A stretch of 5,511 nucleotides of DNA from Acidobacteria bacterium UBA6911 (GTDB taxonomy: Bacteria > Acidobacteriota > UBA6911). A model generated the notes under the pieces. It searched no databases and was not told the DNA's origin. It saw nothing but the letters and a program-made list of their open reading frames with translations. The DNA lies in the NCBI GenBank assembly GCA_002451015.1, contig DKBB01000359.1, positions 1-5,511 on the forward strand, given 5' to 3'. Each line of letters begins with the position of its first letter. The stretch's first letter is position 1. Positions 1-5,511 of this stretch are shown piece after piece. Position numbers and translations under genes: made by a program.

Positions 1-1
1 T

Positions 2-235
2 CCAATAGTGATAAACTCAAAATCGGTAGAATCGAGTAAAGACCTCGATCCGTGGATTTATGTAGACGAGCTGCAGGTCCAGTAGCTGGATATCGACCTG
101 TTGAAGTGGTCGGAACCGGAGATGGTAAAGGTACCGTGGGAAGGCAGCTTTGGCGATTGGGGAGCCCGCGGGCGGATACGCCTGCAAACGCCGGGCAACC
201 GTCCATGCGTGGCGCTGGTCGAAGTAGTGAAATAG
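2..235 (+). pseudogene. 3' end of an unidentified reading frame interrupted by an in-frame TAG
   Basis: The frame starting at base 2 is open to a TAG at 83-85, giving a tail that ends DPWIYVDELQVQ. The same frame then continues open for 49 more codons, from 86 to the TAG at 233-235. This second part reads like protein: it includes LLKWSEPEMVKVPWEGSFGD and ends in CVALVEVVK, and its third codon positions favour G and C as in the next gene. The simplest reading is one gene whose C-terminal part is split by a nonsense change; a single base change to TAC or TAT would restore it. Alternatives are that the gene really ends at 85, or that the stop is a sequencing or assembly error. I do not recognise the family. 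A phrase like DLLKWSEPE recalls segments of beta-propeller glycosidases, but that is weak. It lies 54 bases upstream of the GH105 gene on the same strand, so the two may be co-transcribed. Confidence 0.4.
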
Positions 236-276
236 CTGGTATTAAGGTGTTCCCATCGTAGAAGAATTATCTGACC

Positions 277-282
277 AAGGAG
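277..282 (+). promoter_or_regulatory. Ribosome binding site of the GH105 gene
   Basis: AAGGAG sits 7 bases before the ATG at 290-292. An in-frame TTG at 287-289 is directly upstream, but it would leave only 4 bases after the Shine-Dalgarno core. The ATG at 290 is therefore the better start. Confidence 0.75.
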
Positions 283-289
283 ACTGTTG

Positions 290-1489
290 ATGAAAGTGCA
301 AACACACATTCATAAAAAGACCGTATTACTGATGTGCGTATGGATACCGCTTCTTTTCCTATCATCCTGTCAGAAGGGAAAAACCACCGGCCCCGGGGAT
401 TATGCCGTCCGGATGGCGGAATCGGTTATGATCCGGCATCCCGACAGCTACTTTGGCTGGAGTTATGTAACCGGCGTAATGATGAAGGCGTTCGAAAGCA
501 CCTGGCGTCAGACCGGAGACGACCACTACTATCAATACATAGTTGGAACCGTCGATTCGGCGATTGCGGATGATGGAACCATTGCCTACTACGATATGGA
601 AGAATTTAATATCGATCAGATCAACGAGGGCCGCGCGCTTCTTTTTCTTTATCAGGAAACGAAAGAAGAAAAGTATCGAAAAGCGGCACAGATCCTGAGA
701 AAACAGTTGTCGCTTCATCCCCGAACATCCGAAGGGGGATTCTGGCATAAAAAACGCTATCCCCACCAGATGTGGCTGGACGGTTTGTATATGGGCAGTC
801 CGTTCTATTCAGAGTACGGTGTTCTTTTCGATGAACCTGAGGCAATCGACGATGTGGTGAAGCAATTTGTATTGATGGAAAAACACGCACGGGATTCCGA
901 TACGGGTCTTCTTTACCACGGATGGGATGAAAAGAAGATTCAGGAATGGGCCGATCCTGAAACGGGCCTCTCCCCGGCTTTCTGGGGACGTGCAACAGGC
1001 TGGTATGCCATGGCTCTTGTAGACGCGCTGGATTATGTGCCGGTCGATCATCCCGGCCGCCGGGATCTGATCGGCATTCTGCAAAGGCTGGCGGAAGCGG
1101 TTTTATCGGTGCAGGATGAAGCCACGGGTGTGTGGTGGCAGGTGCTCGATAAACCCGGAGCGGCCGACAATTATCTCGAAGCTTCGGCTTCCAGTATGTT
1201 CGTCTACGCTTTCGCTAAAGGCATTCGCAAGGGATATCTGGAAAAGACCATTTCGAATGCAGTGGGGAAAGCGTATCGCGGAATTCTGGGTACGTTCATT
1301 ACCACAAATGCGGATGGAACTCTGGATCTGAACAGTATCTGCAGGACCGCCGGCCTGGGCTATGGCCGGGATGGTTCCTATGACTACTATGTGCATCAGG
1401 AAGAGGTCGTTTCCAACGATGGCAAGGGAGTCGGTCCATTTATCATGGCAAGCCTGGAAATGGGCATGTTGGAAGGAAAGCAGAAATAG
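290..1489 (+). CDS. GH105 family unsaturated rhamnogalacturonyl (uronyl) hydrolase, lipoprotein
   Basis: This 399-residue protein matches the glycoside hydrolase 105 (YteR/YesR) family in length and motifs. Members hydrate and cleave the 4,5-unsaturated uronic acid that lyases leave at the non-reducing end of rhamnogalacturonan or related oligosaccharides. Residues 1-27 form a type II signal peptide: basic KK at 9-10, a hydrophobic core, and lipobox LSSC with the acylated Cys at 27. Gln follows the Cys, so under the E. coli sorting rule it would go to the outer membrane. The rest fits an (alpha/alpha)6 barrel: MWLDGLYMGSPF at 161-172 holds the likely catalytic Asp164 (equivalent to YteR Asp143), followed by HGWDE at 210-214, GRATGWYAMALVDALDY at 233-249, YLEASASSMFVYAFAKG at 295-311, GLGYGRDGSYDYY at 355-367 and VSNDGKGVGPFIMASLEM at 374-391. 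It appears intact. The family is secure. The exact substrate (rhamnogalacturonan, ulvan or another lyase product) cannot be read from the sequence. The location outside the cytoplasm is inferred from the lipobox. Confidence 0.93.
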   Translation: MKVQTHIHKKTVLLMCVWIPLLFLSSCQKGKTTGPGDYAVRMAESVMIRHPDSYFGWSYVTGVMMKAFESTWRQTGDDHYYQYIVGTVDSAIADDGTIAYYDMEEFNIDQINEGRALLFLYQETKEEKYRKAAQILRKQLSLHPRTSEGGFWHKKRYPHQMWLDGLYMGSPFYSEYGVLFDEPEAIDDVVKQFVLMEKHARDSDTGLLYHGWDEKKIQEWADPETGLSPAFWGRATGWYAMALVDALDYVPVDHPGRRDLIGILQRLAEAVLSVQDEATGVWWQVLDKPGAADNYLEASASSMFVYAFAKGIRKGYLEKTISNAVGKAYRGILGTFITTNADGTLDLNSICRTAGLGYGRDGSYDYYVHQEEVVSNDGKGVGPFIMASLEMGMLEGKQK

Positions 1490-1516
1490 TGCTTTCCTGT
1501 CGGTCCGCCCGGCAAA

Positions 1517-1538
1517 CTGACCCACCGTTTGGGGTCAG
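1517..1538. terminator. Hairpin between convergent GH105 and ssrA genes, possible shared terminator
   Basis: CTGACCC (1517-1523) and GGGTCAG (1532-1538) form a perfect 7-bp stem with an 8-base loop. It lies 27 bases after the GH105 stop codon and 38 bases beyond the tmRNA 3' end, where a bidirectional terminator would be expected. There is no proper U tract: only TTT follows on the minus strand, and none follows on the plus strand. The assignment rests on stem and position only. Confidence 0.4.
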
Positions 1539-1576
1539 CCAAGAAGCGCTAAATCATTGAAAATAAAGCAGATAGT

Positions 1577-1927
1577 TGGTGGAGGTGGCGGGAATCGAAC
1601 CCGCGTCCGAAGAACTTCAGCGAATAGAGACTACATGTGTATCCGATCCGTTTGAGTTTCGCGGGCGCAGCGTTCGGACCGGCAGGGGCGCCGAACCCGC
1701 TAGCCCCTGAGTTTCGGTCGAGATCCCGGGACGGAGAACCGCAACCTAGCCTGCTGAGTGACGCCCCGGCCCGATCACGCAGGCAAGACCGGCGGAACGT
1801 AGCCGTCTTAAGCGGCTAAGGCTAACTCATTGTCAGCAATTAAGTTATTTCCACGATTTTTACGAGTCGCGGGCAACTCGACATGCCTCTACAGCCTCTT
1901 GACCCCCGTCGAATCCAGTTCACCCCC
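1577..1927 (-). ncRNA. ssrA: Transfer-messenger RNA (tmRNA), one-piece, CCA encoded
   Basis: tmRNA rescues stalled ribosomes by adding a degradation tag. On the minus strand the RNA begins GGGGGTGAACTGGATTCGAC, the conserved tmRNA 5' end, and finishes with a T arm (GCGGG, loop TTCGATT, CCCGC) and CACCTCC plus ACCA. The ends pair as a 7-bp acceptor stem (GGGGGTG with CACCTCC, one G-U), and CCA is encoded at 1577-1579. A first pseudoknot is visible before the tag: CGAG pairs with CTCG, and CCGCGA pairs with TCGTGG across the conserved GTAAAAA. The 351-base length is typical of one-piece tmRNA. It lies 94 bases downstream of the glcF-like gene on the same strand and converges with the GH105 gene. 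The ends are set by the acceptor pairing and should be accurate to a base or two. Confidence 0.97.
1808..1837 (-). other. ssrA: tmRNA tag reading frame, peptide ADNELALAA plus TAA stop
   Basis: Inside ssrA the frame GCT GAC AAT GAG TTA GCC TTA GCC GCT TAA encodes ADNELALAA, ending in the ALAA seen in most proteolysis tags. I place the resume codon at GCT (1835-1837) because the preceding TTAATT resembles ATAGTC in E. coli and ATAACT in B. subtilis as I recall them. The frame is also open upstream (GNNLI before the A), so a 14-residue tag starting at GGA is possible but less likely. With the alanine carried by tmRNA, the tag would be A-ADNELALAA. Confidence 0.8.
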
Positions 1928-1933
1928 ACTTAT

Positions 1934-1963
1934 TTAATAATCTAAGTTACATTACAATTATAA
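1934..1963 (-). promoter_or_regulatory. Possible ssrA promoter
   Basis: On the minus strand, TATTAA (1934-1939) lies 6 bases before the tmRNA 5' end and TTATAA (1958-1963) lies 18 bases further upstream. Each matches the sigma-70 type consensus at 4 of 6 positions. Placement relative to the mature 5' end is good, but the region is AT-rich, so chance matches are likely. Confidence 0.35.
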
Positions 1964-2021
1964 CGCTTTCCTGTTACTGCGGCAAACGCGAAAGATAAAA
2001 GAGAAAACAAAGCGAAACAGT

Positions 2022-3302
2022 CTACTCCAGGACTTCCATCAGGGTCATGACCTTCTGGCGCCGTCCCAGGCGTGTAAGGTTGTCCAGAAGCTGGAACTCG
2101 CATCCCGGGCACGCCGTTACGACGATATCCGCGCCGCTGGCTTCTATGCTGTCGATTTTCTTTTCCGCGATTTTCTGGGAAAGGTCGTAGTAGAGAAGGT
2201 TGAACTGCCCGGCCATGCCGCAGCAGCGGGTGGCGTCCGGCATCTCGATATACTGGGCCTCGTCGAGCGACTGCAATATCTGCCGGGGTTGCTGCGTTAT
2301 ACCGAGATGGCGGTTTAGATGACACGGATCGTGCCAGGTGATCTTTTTCCCTTTTACCGCAGGGGCGGTCTGATACGCTGATGCCGGGATTTCCAGGACG
2401 TCAGTAATAAACTGGGAGACGTGCCGGATTTTTCCCGCAAATCGGGTATAGGCTTCTTTTCTCTCAGGCGTGTCGGCCAGGAAGCGGGGGTACTCCTCGA
2501 AGGCAGTGGAGCAGGTAGCGCAATCGGTTATAACGTAGTCGAATTTTTCAAACGAAACCACATTGGCGTCGGCGATTTTCCTTCCGGTTTCGAAATCCCC
2601 ACCGCCCAGAAACACCGGGGCGCCGCAGCACAGCTGTCCTTTGGGCATCACGACTTCCACGGCACGGCGGGTAAGAAATTCGATAGTTTTGATGCCGAGG
2701 TGCGGCGTAACATATTCGTTCATGCAACCGGGGAAGTAGCCGATCCTCAATTCAGATTTCGATCCGCCAACCGGCTTGTTCACGACGGGCACCTGTTGGC
2801 GCAGAAACTTGCGAGCGATGGAAGGTATCTGGCGTCCATGGCTCAATCCCGACATGAATTGCGGCAAGTGCCGGATGGCGCCGTTCGATTTCGGCATGAA
2901 CGCCGACTGAAAGAAAGAGGAAACCTTCAGCAGGTTGCCGAAGAGCGTTCGGTTGGGCAGCAGGTGGCGGTAGACGAATCCGTAAGGGAATTTAACTCCC
3001 TGAGTCCGCGCAATATCCGCTCGTGCCGCCACGATAAGTCGAGGGATGTGAGCCTTGGCAGGGCAGCTTTCGGTGCAGGCCCCGCAGGCGGCGCACTTGT
3101 ACATGCGGTCGGCCAGTTCGCTGTTGAGCTCCAGTTCTCCGGCGATCATCGCCTTGACGAGCTCGTTTTTGCCCCGCGCTACGCTCGACTCGATTCTTTC
3201 TTCCTGGTAAACGGGACACACAAAGGAGCAGAATCCGCACTTCATGCACTGTGCCGTTTCCTCTTCGAATCTTCTGGTTTCTTTCAATGGATCGTTTTTC
3301 AT
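2022..3302 (-). CDS. glcF: Glycolate/lactate oxidase iron-sulfur subunit, GlcF-like (Fe-S)-binding protein
   Basis: This 426-residue electron-transfer subunit would take electrons from the FAD subunit encoded just upstream and pass them to the quinone pool or another carrier. Two CxxCxxCxxxCP ferredoxin motifs are present: Cys19, 22, 25, 29 and Cys70, 73, 76, 80. Two cysteine-rich CCG domains follow. The first has GYFPGC (188-193), CCG (225-227) and DCATC (260-264); the second has WHDPCHLNRHLG (323-334), RCCGMAG (359-365) and CPGC (398-401). All expected cysteines appear to be present. No signal peptide or membrane segment is seen. I chose the ATG at 3300-3302 because it overlaps the TGA of the GlcD-like gene (ATGA), a usual sign of translational coupling; a TTG at 3312-3314 would add four residues (MGTG). 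Length is close to E. coli GlcF and B. subtilis YsfD. Glycolate and D-lactate are the likeliest substrates, but sequence alone cannot choose between them. Confidence 0.92.
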   Translation of the reverse strand: MKNDPLKETRRFEEETAQCMKCGFCSFVCPVYQEERIESSVARGKNELVKAMIAGELELNSELADRMYKCAACGACTESCPAKAHIPRLIVAARADIARTQGVKFPYGFVYRHLLPNRTLFGNLLKVSSFFQSAFMPKSNGAIRHLPQFMSGLSHGRQIPSIARKFLRQQVPVVNKPVGGSKSELRIGYFPGCMNEYVTPHLGIKTIEFLTRRAVEVVMPKGQLCCGAPVFLGGGDFETGRKIADANVVSFEKFDYVITDCATCSTAFEEYPRFLADTPERKEAYTRFAGKIRHVSQFITDVLEIPASAYQTAPAVKGKKITWHDPCHLNRHLGITQQPRQILQSLDEAQYIEMPDATRCCGMAGQFNLLYYDLSQKIAEKKIDSIEASGADIVVTACPGCEFQLLDNLTRLGRRQKVMTLMEVLE

Positions 3303-4684
3303 TCCCGTTCCCAAATCTTGTCCGGATTCATTATATTATCGGGATCCAGAACCGCTTTGATGCTCTTCATGATTTCGATCGCTCTCGGATCGAGCGCTTT
3401 GGACAACAACCGCTGCTTTTCCAGACCGATCCCGTGCTCTCCGGAAAGCGTCCCGCCCAGCTCCAGCGCCGCTTCAAAGATCGCCGTCAGCGTGTTGTGC
3501 AACCGGTCCAGGTCCTCTTTCTCCCGGCTGTTTGTGAAAACGCTCGGATGGATGTTTCCGTCTCCGGCGTGTCCGATAAGAACGATTTCAAAGCCCGATT
3601 CGCTGGAGATTTTGTCGAGTTTCTGGATGAATTCGGCCAGGCGGTCGCGCGGCACGGTAACGTCTTCAGCAATGACGGTACTCGCCGCACTGTATATGGC
3701 CGCGAAACCGGCGCTGCGTGCTTTCCAGAACATATTGGCTTCATTTTCATCTTTGGCCAGGCGGGCGACCTTCGCGCCGCCGGCATTGAGCAGCTTTATG
3801 ATCTGTTCCGCTTCATTTTCAACCGCGGCTTGGGAGCCGTCGACATCGATCAAAAGCATGGTTTTGGCTTCCACCGGAAGCCCGAGCTTCATCTTCTCTT
3901 CGATGCGCCGGATTACAAAATTATCGACAAACTCCACCTTGGCTGGAACGATACCATTCGCCAGGATATCGGACACGACAGCCCCTGCCAGAATCATGTC
4001 GTCAAAAATCGCCATCATGGTTTTTCTGGCGGCAGGTTTCGGAATTAGGCGCAGGGTGATCTTGGTAATAATTCCCAAGGTTCCTTCGGATCCGGTGAAC
4101 AGCGGCAGAAGATCGTAACCCGTCCGGTTTTTTACCGTAGTCCCTCCGATATTCAGGACATACCCGTCCGGCAGCACAACCTCCAGCCCCAGGACATACT
4201 GCTTGGTCACTCCATATTTGATACACAAAGGGCCGCCGGAATTTTCCGCCACGGTGCCGCCGAGGGTGCAACTCAGAAAGCTTTGGGGATCCGGAGGATA
4301 AAATAGGTTCTCCTTGGCCACACGGATATTGAAGTCATGCAGAACGACTCCCGGTTCGACGGTGGCCGTCAGATTGGCCTTATTAATGTCCAGGATCCGG
4401 TTCATCTTGGTGGTGCACAGTACGATTCCGCCCCTTACGGGGACCGAGCCTCCGCTGATGTTTGTGCCCGACCCGCGCGGCGTTACCGGTATTTTATGCG
4501 TGTGCGCCAGTTTCATAACCCGGGAAATCTGCTCGGTTGAATTGGGGAGAACCACGACATCCGGCGCATGGGACCAGGTCGTAGTGCCGTCATAAGCGTA
4601 AGTCGCCAGGTCTTCCTTGTCTGTAAGCACGTGTTTTTCACCAACGATTTCTTCAATTTGTTTGATAATCTCGGTTTGCAGCAT
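3299..4684 (-). CDS. glcD: FAD-linked 2-hydroxyacid oxidase subunit, GlcD-like (glycolate or D-lactate dehydrogenase)
   Basis: This 461-residue catalytic subunit belongs to the FAD-linked oxidase (VAO/PCMH) group and would oxidise glycolate, D-lactate or a related D-2-hydroxyacid to the 2-oxoacid. The N-terminal FAD-binding domain shows PDVVVLPNS (41-49), the pyrophosphate-binding loop PRGSGTNISGGSVPV (69-83), CTLGGTVAENSGG (139-151) and GYDLLPLFTGSEGTLGIIT (189-207). The C-terminal oxidase domain shows EDVTVPRDRL (340-349), the metal/substrate motif GHAGDGNIHP (371-380, His372 and His379) and SGEHGIGLEK (414-423, His417). It ends IMNPDKIWERE, as usual in the family. Its length fits the GlcD/YsfC type. 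No signal peptide is seen. The start at 4684 is the first in-frame ATG; the ribosome site is poor (GGGGGA only 3 bases upstream, GGAG 13 bases upstream). It overlaps the iron-sulfur gene by 4 bases, so the two are one operon. No glcE-like third subunit is present. The family is secure; the substrate is not. Confidence 0.93.
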   Translation of the reverse strand: MLQTEIIKQIEEIVGEKHVLTDKEDLATYAYDGTTTWSHAPDVVVLPNSTEQISRVMKLAHTHKIPVTPRGSGTNISGGSVPVRGGIVLCTTKMNRILDINKANLTATVEPGVVLHDFNIRVAKENLFYPPDPQSFLSCTLGGTVAENSGGPLCIKYGVTKQYVLGLEVVLPDGYVLNIGGTTVKNRTGYDLLPLFTGSEGTLGIITKITLRLIPKPAARKTMMAIFDDMILAGAVVSDILANGIVPAKVEFVDNFVIRRIEEKMKLGLPVEAKTMLLIDVDGSQAAVENEAEQIIKLLNAGGAKVARLAKDENEANMFWKARSAGFAAIYSAASTVIAEDVTVPRDRLAEFIQKLDKISSESGFEIVLIGHAGDGNIHPSVFTNSREKEDLDRLHNTLTAIFEAALELGGTLSGEHGIGLEKQRLLSKALDPRAIEIMKSIKAVLDPDNIMNPDKIWERE

Positions 4685-4695
4685 CAGTCCCCCAT
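4684..4695 (-). promoter_or_regulatory. Three-codon upstream frame overlapping the glcD start
   Basis: Directly before glcD the minus strand reads ATG GGG GAC TGA, and the TGA overlaps the glcD ATG as TGATG. Because the Shine-Dalgarno match for glcD is badly placed, translation re-initiating from such a minimal frame is possible. A chance arrangement is at least as likely, since the GGGGGA inside it could simply be a close ribosome site. Confidence 0.2.
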
Positions 4696-4854
4696 GACTC
4701 CATTTTTTTTTGATACTGTTTAGGCGGAGCGGCCTACACGTTTAATAAATTGTCGGGTAATAATAAAAAGCTTTGGCAGACAGCAAGCGGGTATGGGACA
4801 AAGGGAAAGTGAATAATTCTTTTATCTGCAGAAGTAACTTTCTCATAAACCACT

Positions 4855-4882
4855 ATTATACAGTGAATTGTTAAACCGGCAA
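4855..4882 (-). promoter_or_regulatory. Sigma-70 type promoter reading into glcD-glcF
   Basis: On the minus strand, TTGCCG (4877-4882) and a perfect TATAAT (4855-4860) are 16 bases apart. Transcription would start near 4848, leaving a leader of about 164 bases before the glcD ATG. This is the best promoter match in the window. The long leader leaves room for regulation, but no known riboswitch was recognised. Confidence 0.55.
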
Positions 4883-4981
4883 GAAAGTTCATGCATATAT
4901 GGTTTTTTTCTGGTGCAGAATTTTGGGACGGGATTCGCCTATGGATGCCTCTTCATAGAATTTTCTGTAAACACGGACCGG

Positions 4982-5079
4982 AACCGGGAATCCTTTCCTA
5001 TTTAATAGGTTGCCTGTTGTAGGTTGATCGCTTGATAAACAATTAAAGATCGAAGATTTAAGAATCCGGATTCCCGGTT
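4982..5079. repeat. 12-bp perfect inverted repeat flanking 74 bases
   Basis: AACCGGGAATCC (4982-4993) is exactly complementary to GGATTCCCGGTT (5068-5079). Between the arms is a small palindrome, CCTATT-T-AATAGG (4997-5009). The right arm also overlaps a perfect palindrome, GAATCCGGATTC (5062-5073). The unit could be a long stem-loop in RNA, a short non-autonomous element with terminal repeats, or a regulator site. No clear target-site duplication flanks it. Confidence 0.6.
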
Positions 5080-5447
5080 TCTCCGTCGTTATCCGTACTT
5101 AATTTATAGGTGAATTTGATTTACTATTTCAAAACCGATTAGAATGATATTCGCTTAAATTATTCAGCGCCTTAATATTGATAGTTTTCAATTTTATGCT
5201 CTCAAGCGGGCAAATATTGAAGGCAAATACCGTCGGGATGAAAATTTTCCTGAACAATTGACTGCAGCCTGATTATCTGGTAAATATCCCCCCCCGAGAT
5301 TCATAGATTCGGGAGTCGGCAAGCTGTGTTTGATGGATTATTTGGAATAATGTTCAAGATTTCTGAGGAAAACGGAAGGGAATTCCCCCCCGATTTTAAA
5401 CGGTTTTCTGAAACTGATATACGGCTACGTTATTCTATTATTTTTAG

Positions 5448-5476
5448 TTGCAGAGATAATAAGCGCATGCTAGACT
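5448..5476 (+). promoter_or_regulatory. Possible tRNA promoter
   Basis: TTGCAG (5448-5453) and TAGACT (5471-5476) are exactly 17 bases apart and end 15 bases before the tRNA. The matches to consensus are 3 of 6 and 4 of 6. Spacing and position are good, but the hexamers are weak. Confidence 0.4.
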
Positions 5477-5491
5477 AAAAACTTTGTCAAA

Positions 5492-5511
5492 GCTGGCGTA
5501 GCTCAGCTGGT
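5492..5511 (+). tRNA. 5' end of a tRNA, probably tRNA-Thr, cut by the window edge
   Basis: The last 20 bases, GCTGGCGTAGCTCAGCTGGT, have the acceptor 5' strand (7 bases), T8, the D-stem GCTC, A14 and the GG of the D loop at canonical positions 18-19. The start resembles bacterial tRNA-Thr genes, but the anticodon lies outside the window, so the amino acid is an inference. Confidence 0.8.

Larger units (their letters stand above)
4685..5491. other. AT-rich intergenic region with no supported gene
   Basis: No convincing protein gene is seen on either strand in these roughly 800 bases. The stretch holds the glcD promoter and its leader of about 160 bases (4685-4848), a 12-bp inverted repeat (4982-4993 and 5068-5079), smaller hairpins (4939-4958, 4997-5009), C runs at 5288-5295 and 5385-5391, and a probable tRNA promoter. 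Within the glcD leader, TAGGC (4721-4725) and GCCTA (4732-4736) can pair around a 6-base loop, and a run of nine T (4703-4711, A in the leader RNA) lies between that hairpin and the start codon. Base composition is clearly more AT-rich than the flanking genes. Confidence 0.6.

Noticed and set aside
52..261. 69-codon open frame on the plus strand upstream of the GH105 gene
   Set aside because: It overlaps a different frame (86-235) with better codon bias and protein-like sequence. It has no ribosome site and its translation resembles no protein.
1637..1819. 60-codon open frame on the plus strand inside ssrA
   Set aside because: It lies wholly within the antisense of the tmRNA gene, whose ends, acceptor stem, pseudoknot and tag are clear.
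1965..2010. CTTTC/GAAAG complementarity after the glcF stop as a terminator
   Set aside because: The stem is only 5 bp with a loop of about 19 bases and no U tract. It does not support a terminator.
2421..4118. 565-codon open frame on the plus strand, antisense to glcF and glcD
   Set aside because: It is a shadow of two strongly supported minus-strand genes. Its translation is rich in Ser, Arg and Ala with no family motif, as expected for an antisense frame of biased codons.
5326..5478. 50-codon frame starting GTG, or 42 codons from ATG at 5350
   Set aside because: GGGAG lies 10 bases before the GTG, but the frame crosses the second C run and the likely tRNA promoter, uses AT-rich codons, and has no recognisable motif. 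It is probably chance.
4685..5491. CRISPR array, tandem repeats or an insertion sequence in the intergenic region
   Set aside because: No regularly spaced repeats, no transposase fragment and no clear target duplication were seen.

Overview
The window looks like a piece of a bacterial chromosome of moderate GC content. It carries a secreted carbohydrate-active lipoprotein, a one-piece tmRNA gene, a two-gene flavin/iron-sulfur 2-hydroxyacid oxidoreductase operon, and the first 20 bases of a tRNA. The type II lipoprotein signal and the predicted extracytoplasmic site of the hydrolase suggest a diderm (Gram-negative-type) heterotroph that feeds on plant or algal polysaccharide. The sequence does not fix the phylum. 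Deltaproteobacteria-like groups or FCB-type lineages (Bacteroidetes, Calditrichaeota, KSB1 and relatives) are guesses by style only. Stop codons TAA, TAG and TGA are read normally in all the clear genes.

Layout. Positions 1-235 (+) hold the tail of an unidentified reading frame with one in-frame TAG. Positions 290-1489 (+) encode a GH105-type unsaturated uronyl hydrolase with a lipobox. Positions 1490-1576 are a short convergent gap with a 7-bp hairpin. Positions 1577-1927 (-) are ssrA (tmRNA). Positions 2022-3302 and 3299-4684 (-) are GlcF-like and GlcD-like genes, joined by an ATGA stop/start overlap. Positions 4685-5491 are about 800 bases of AT-rich non-coding DNA. It holds a good promoter reading into glcD, a 12-bp inverted repeat 74 bases apart, two long C runs and a likely tRNA promoter. 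Positions 5492-5511 (+) are the 5' end of a tRNA, probably threonine, cut by the window edge.

How the genes work together. The GH105 enzyme would remove the 4,5-unsaturated uronic acid left on oligosaccharides by a polysaccharide lyase; the interrupted frame upstream may belong to the same catabolic cluster, but it was not identified. GlcD (FAD) and GlcF (two 4Fe-4S clusters plus two CCG domains) would form a membrane-associated complex that oxidises glycolate, D-lactate or a similar 2-hydroxyacid and passes electrons to the respiratory chain; no glcE is present. Reading on the minus strand, the order is promoter, glcD, glcF, ssrA. No convincing terminator separates glcF from ssrA, although ssrA has a possible promoter of its own.

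Nothing in the window is clearly a new system. The most worthwhile leads are the in-frame TAG at 83-85 and the long structured intergenic stretch around 4982-5079.
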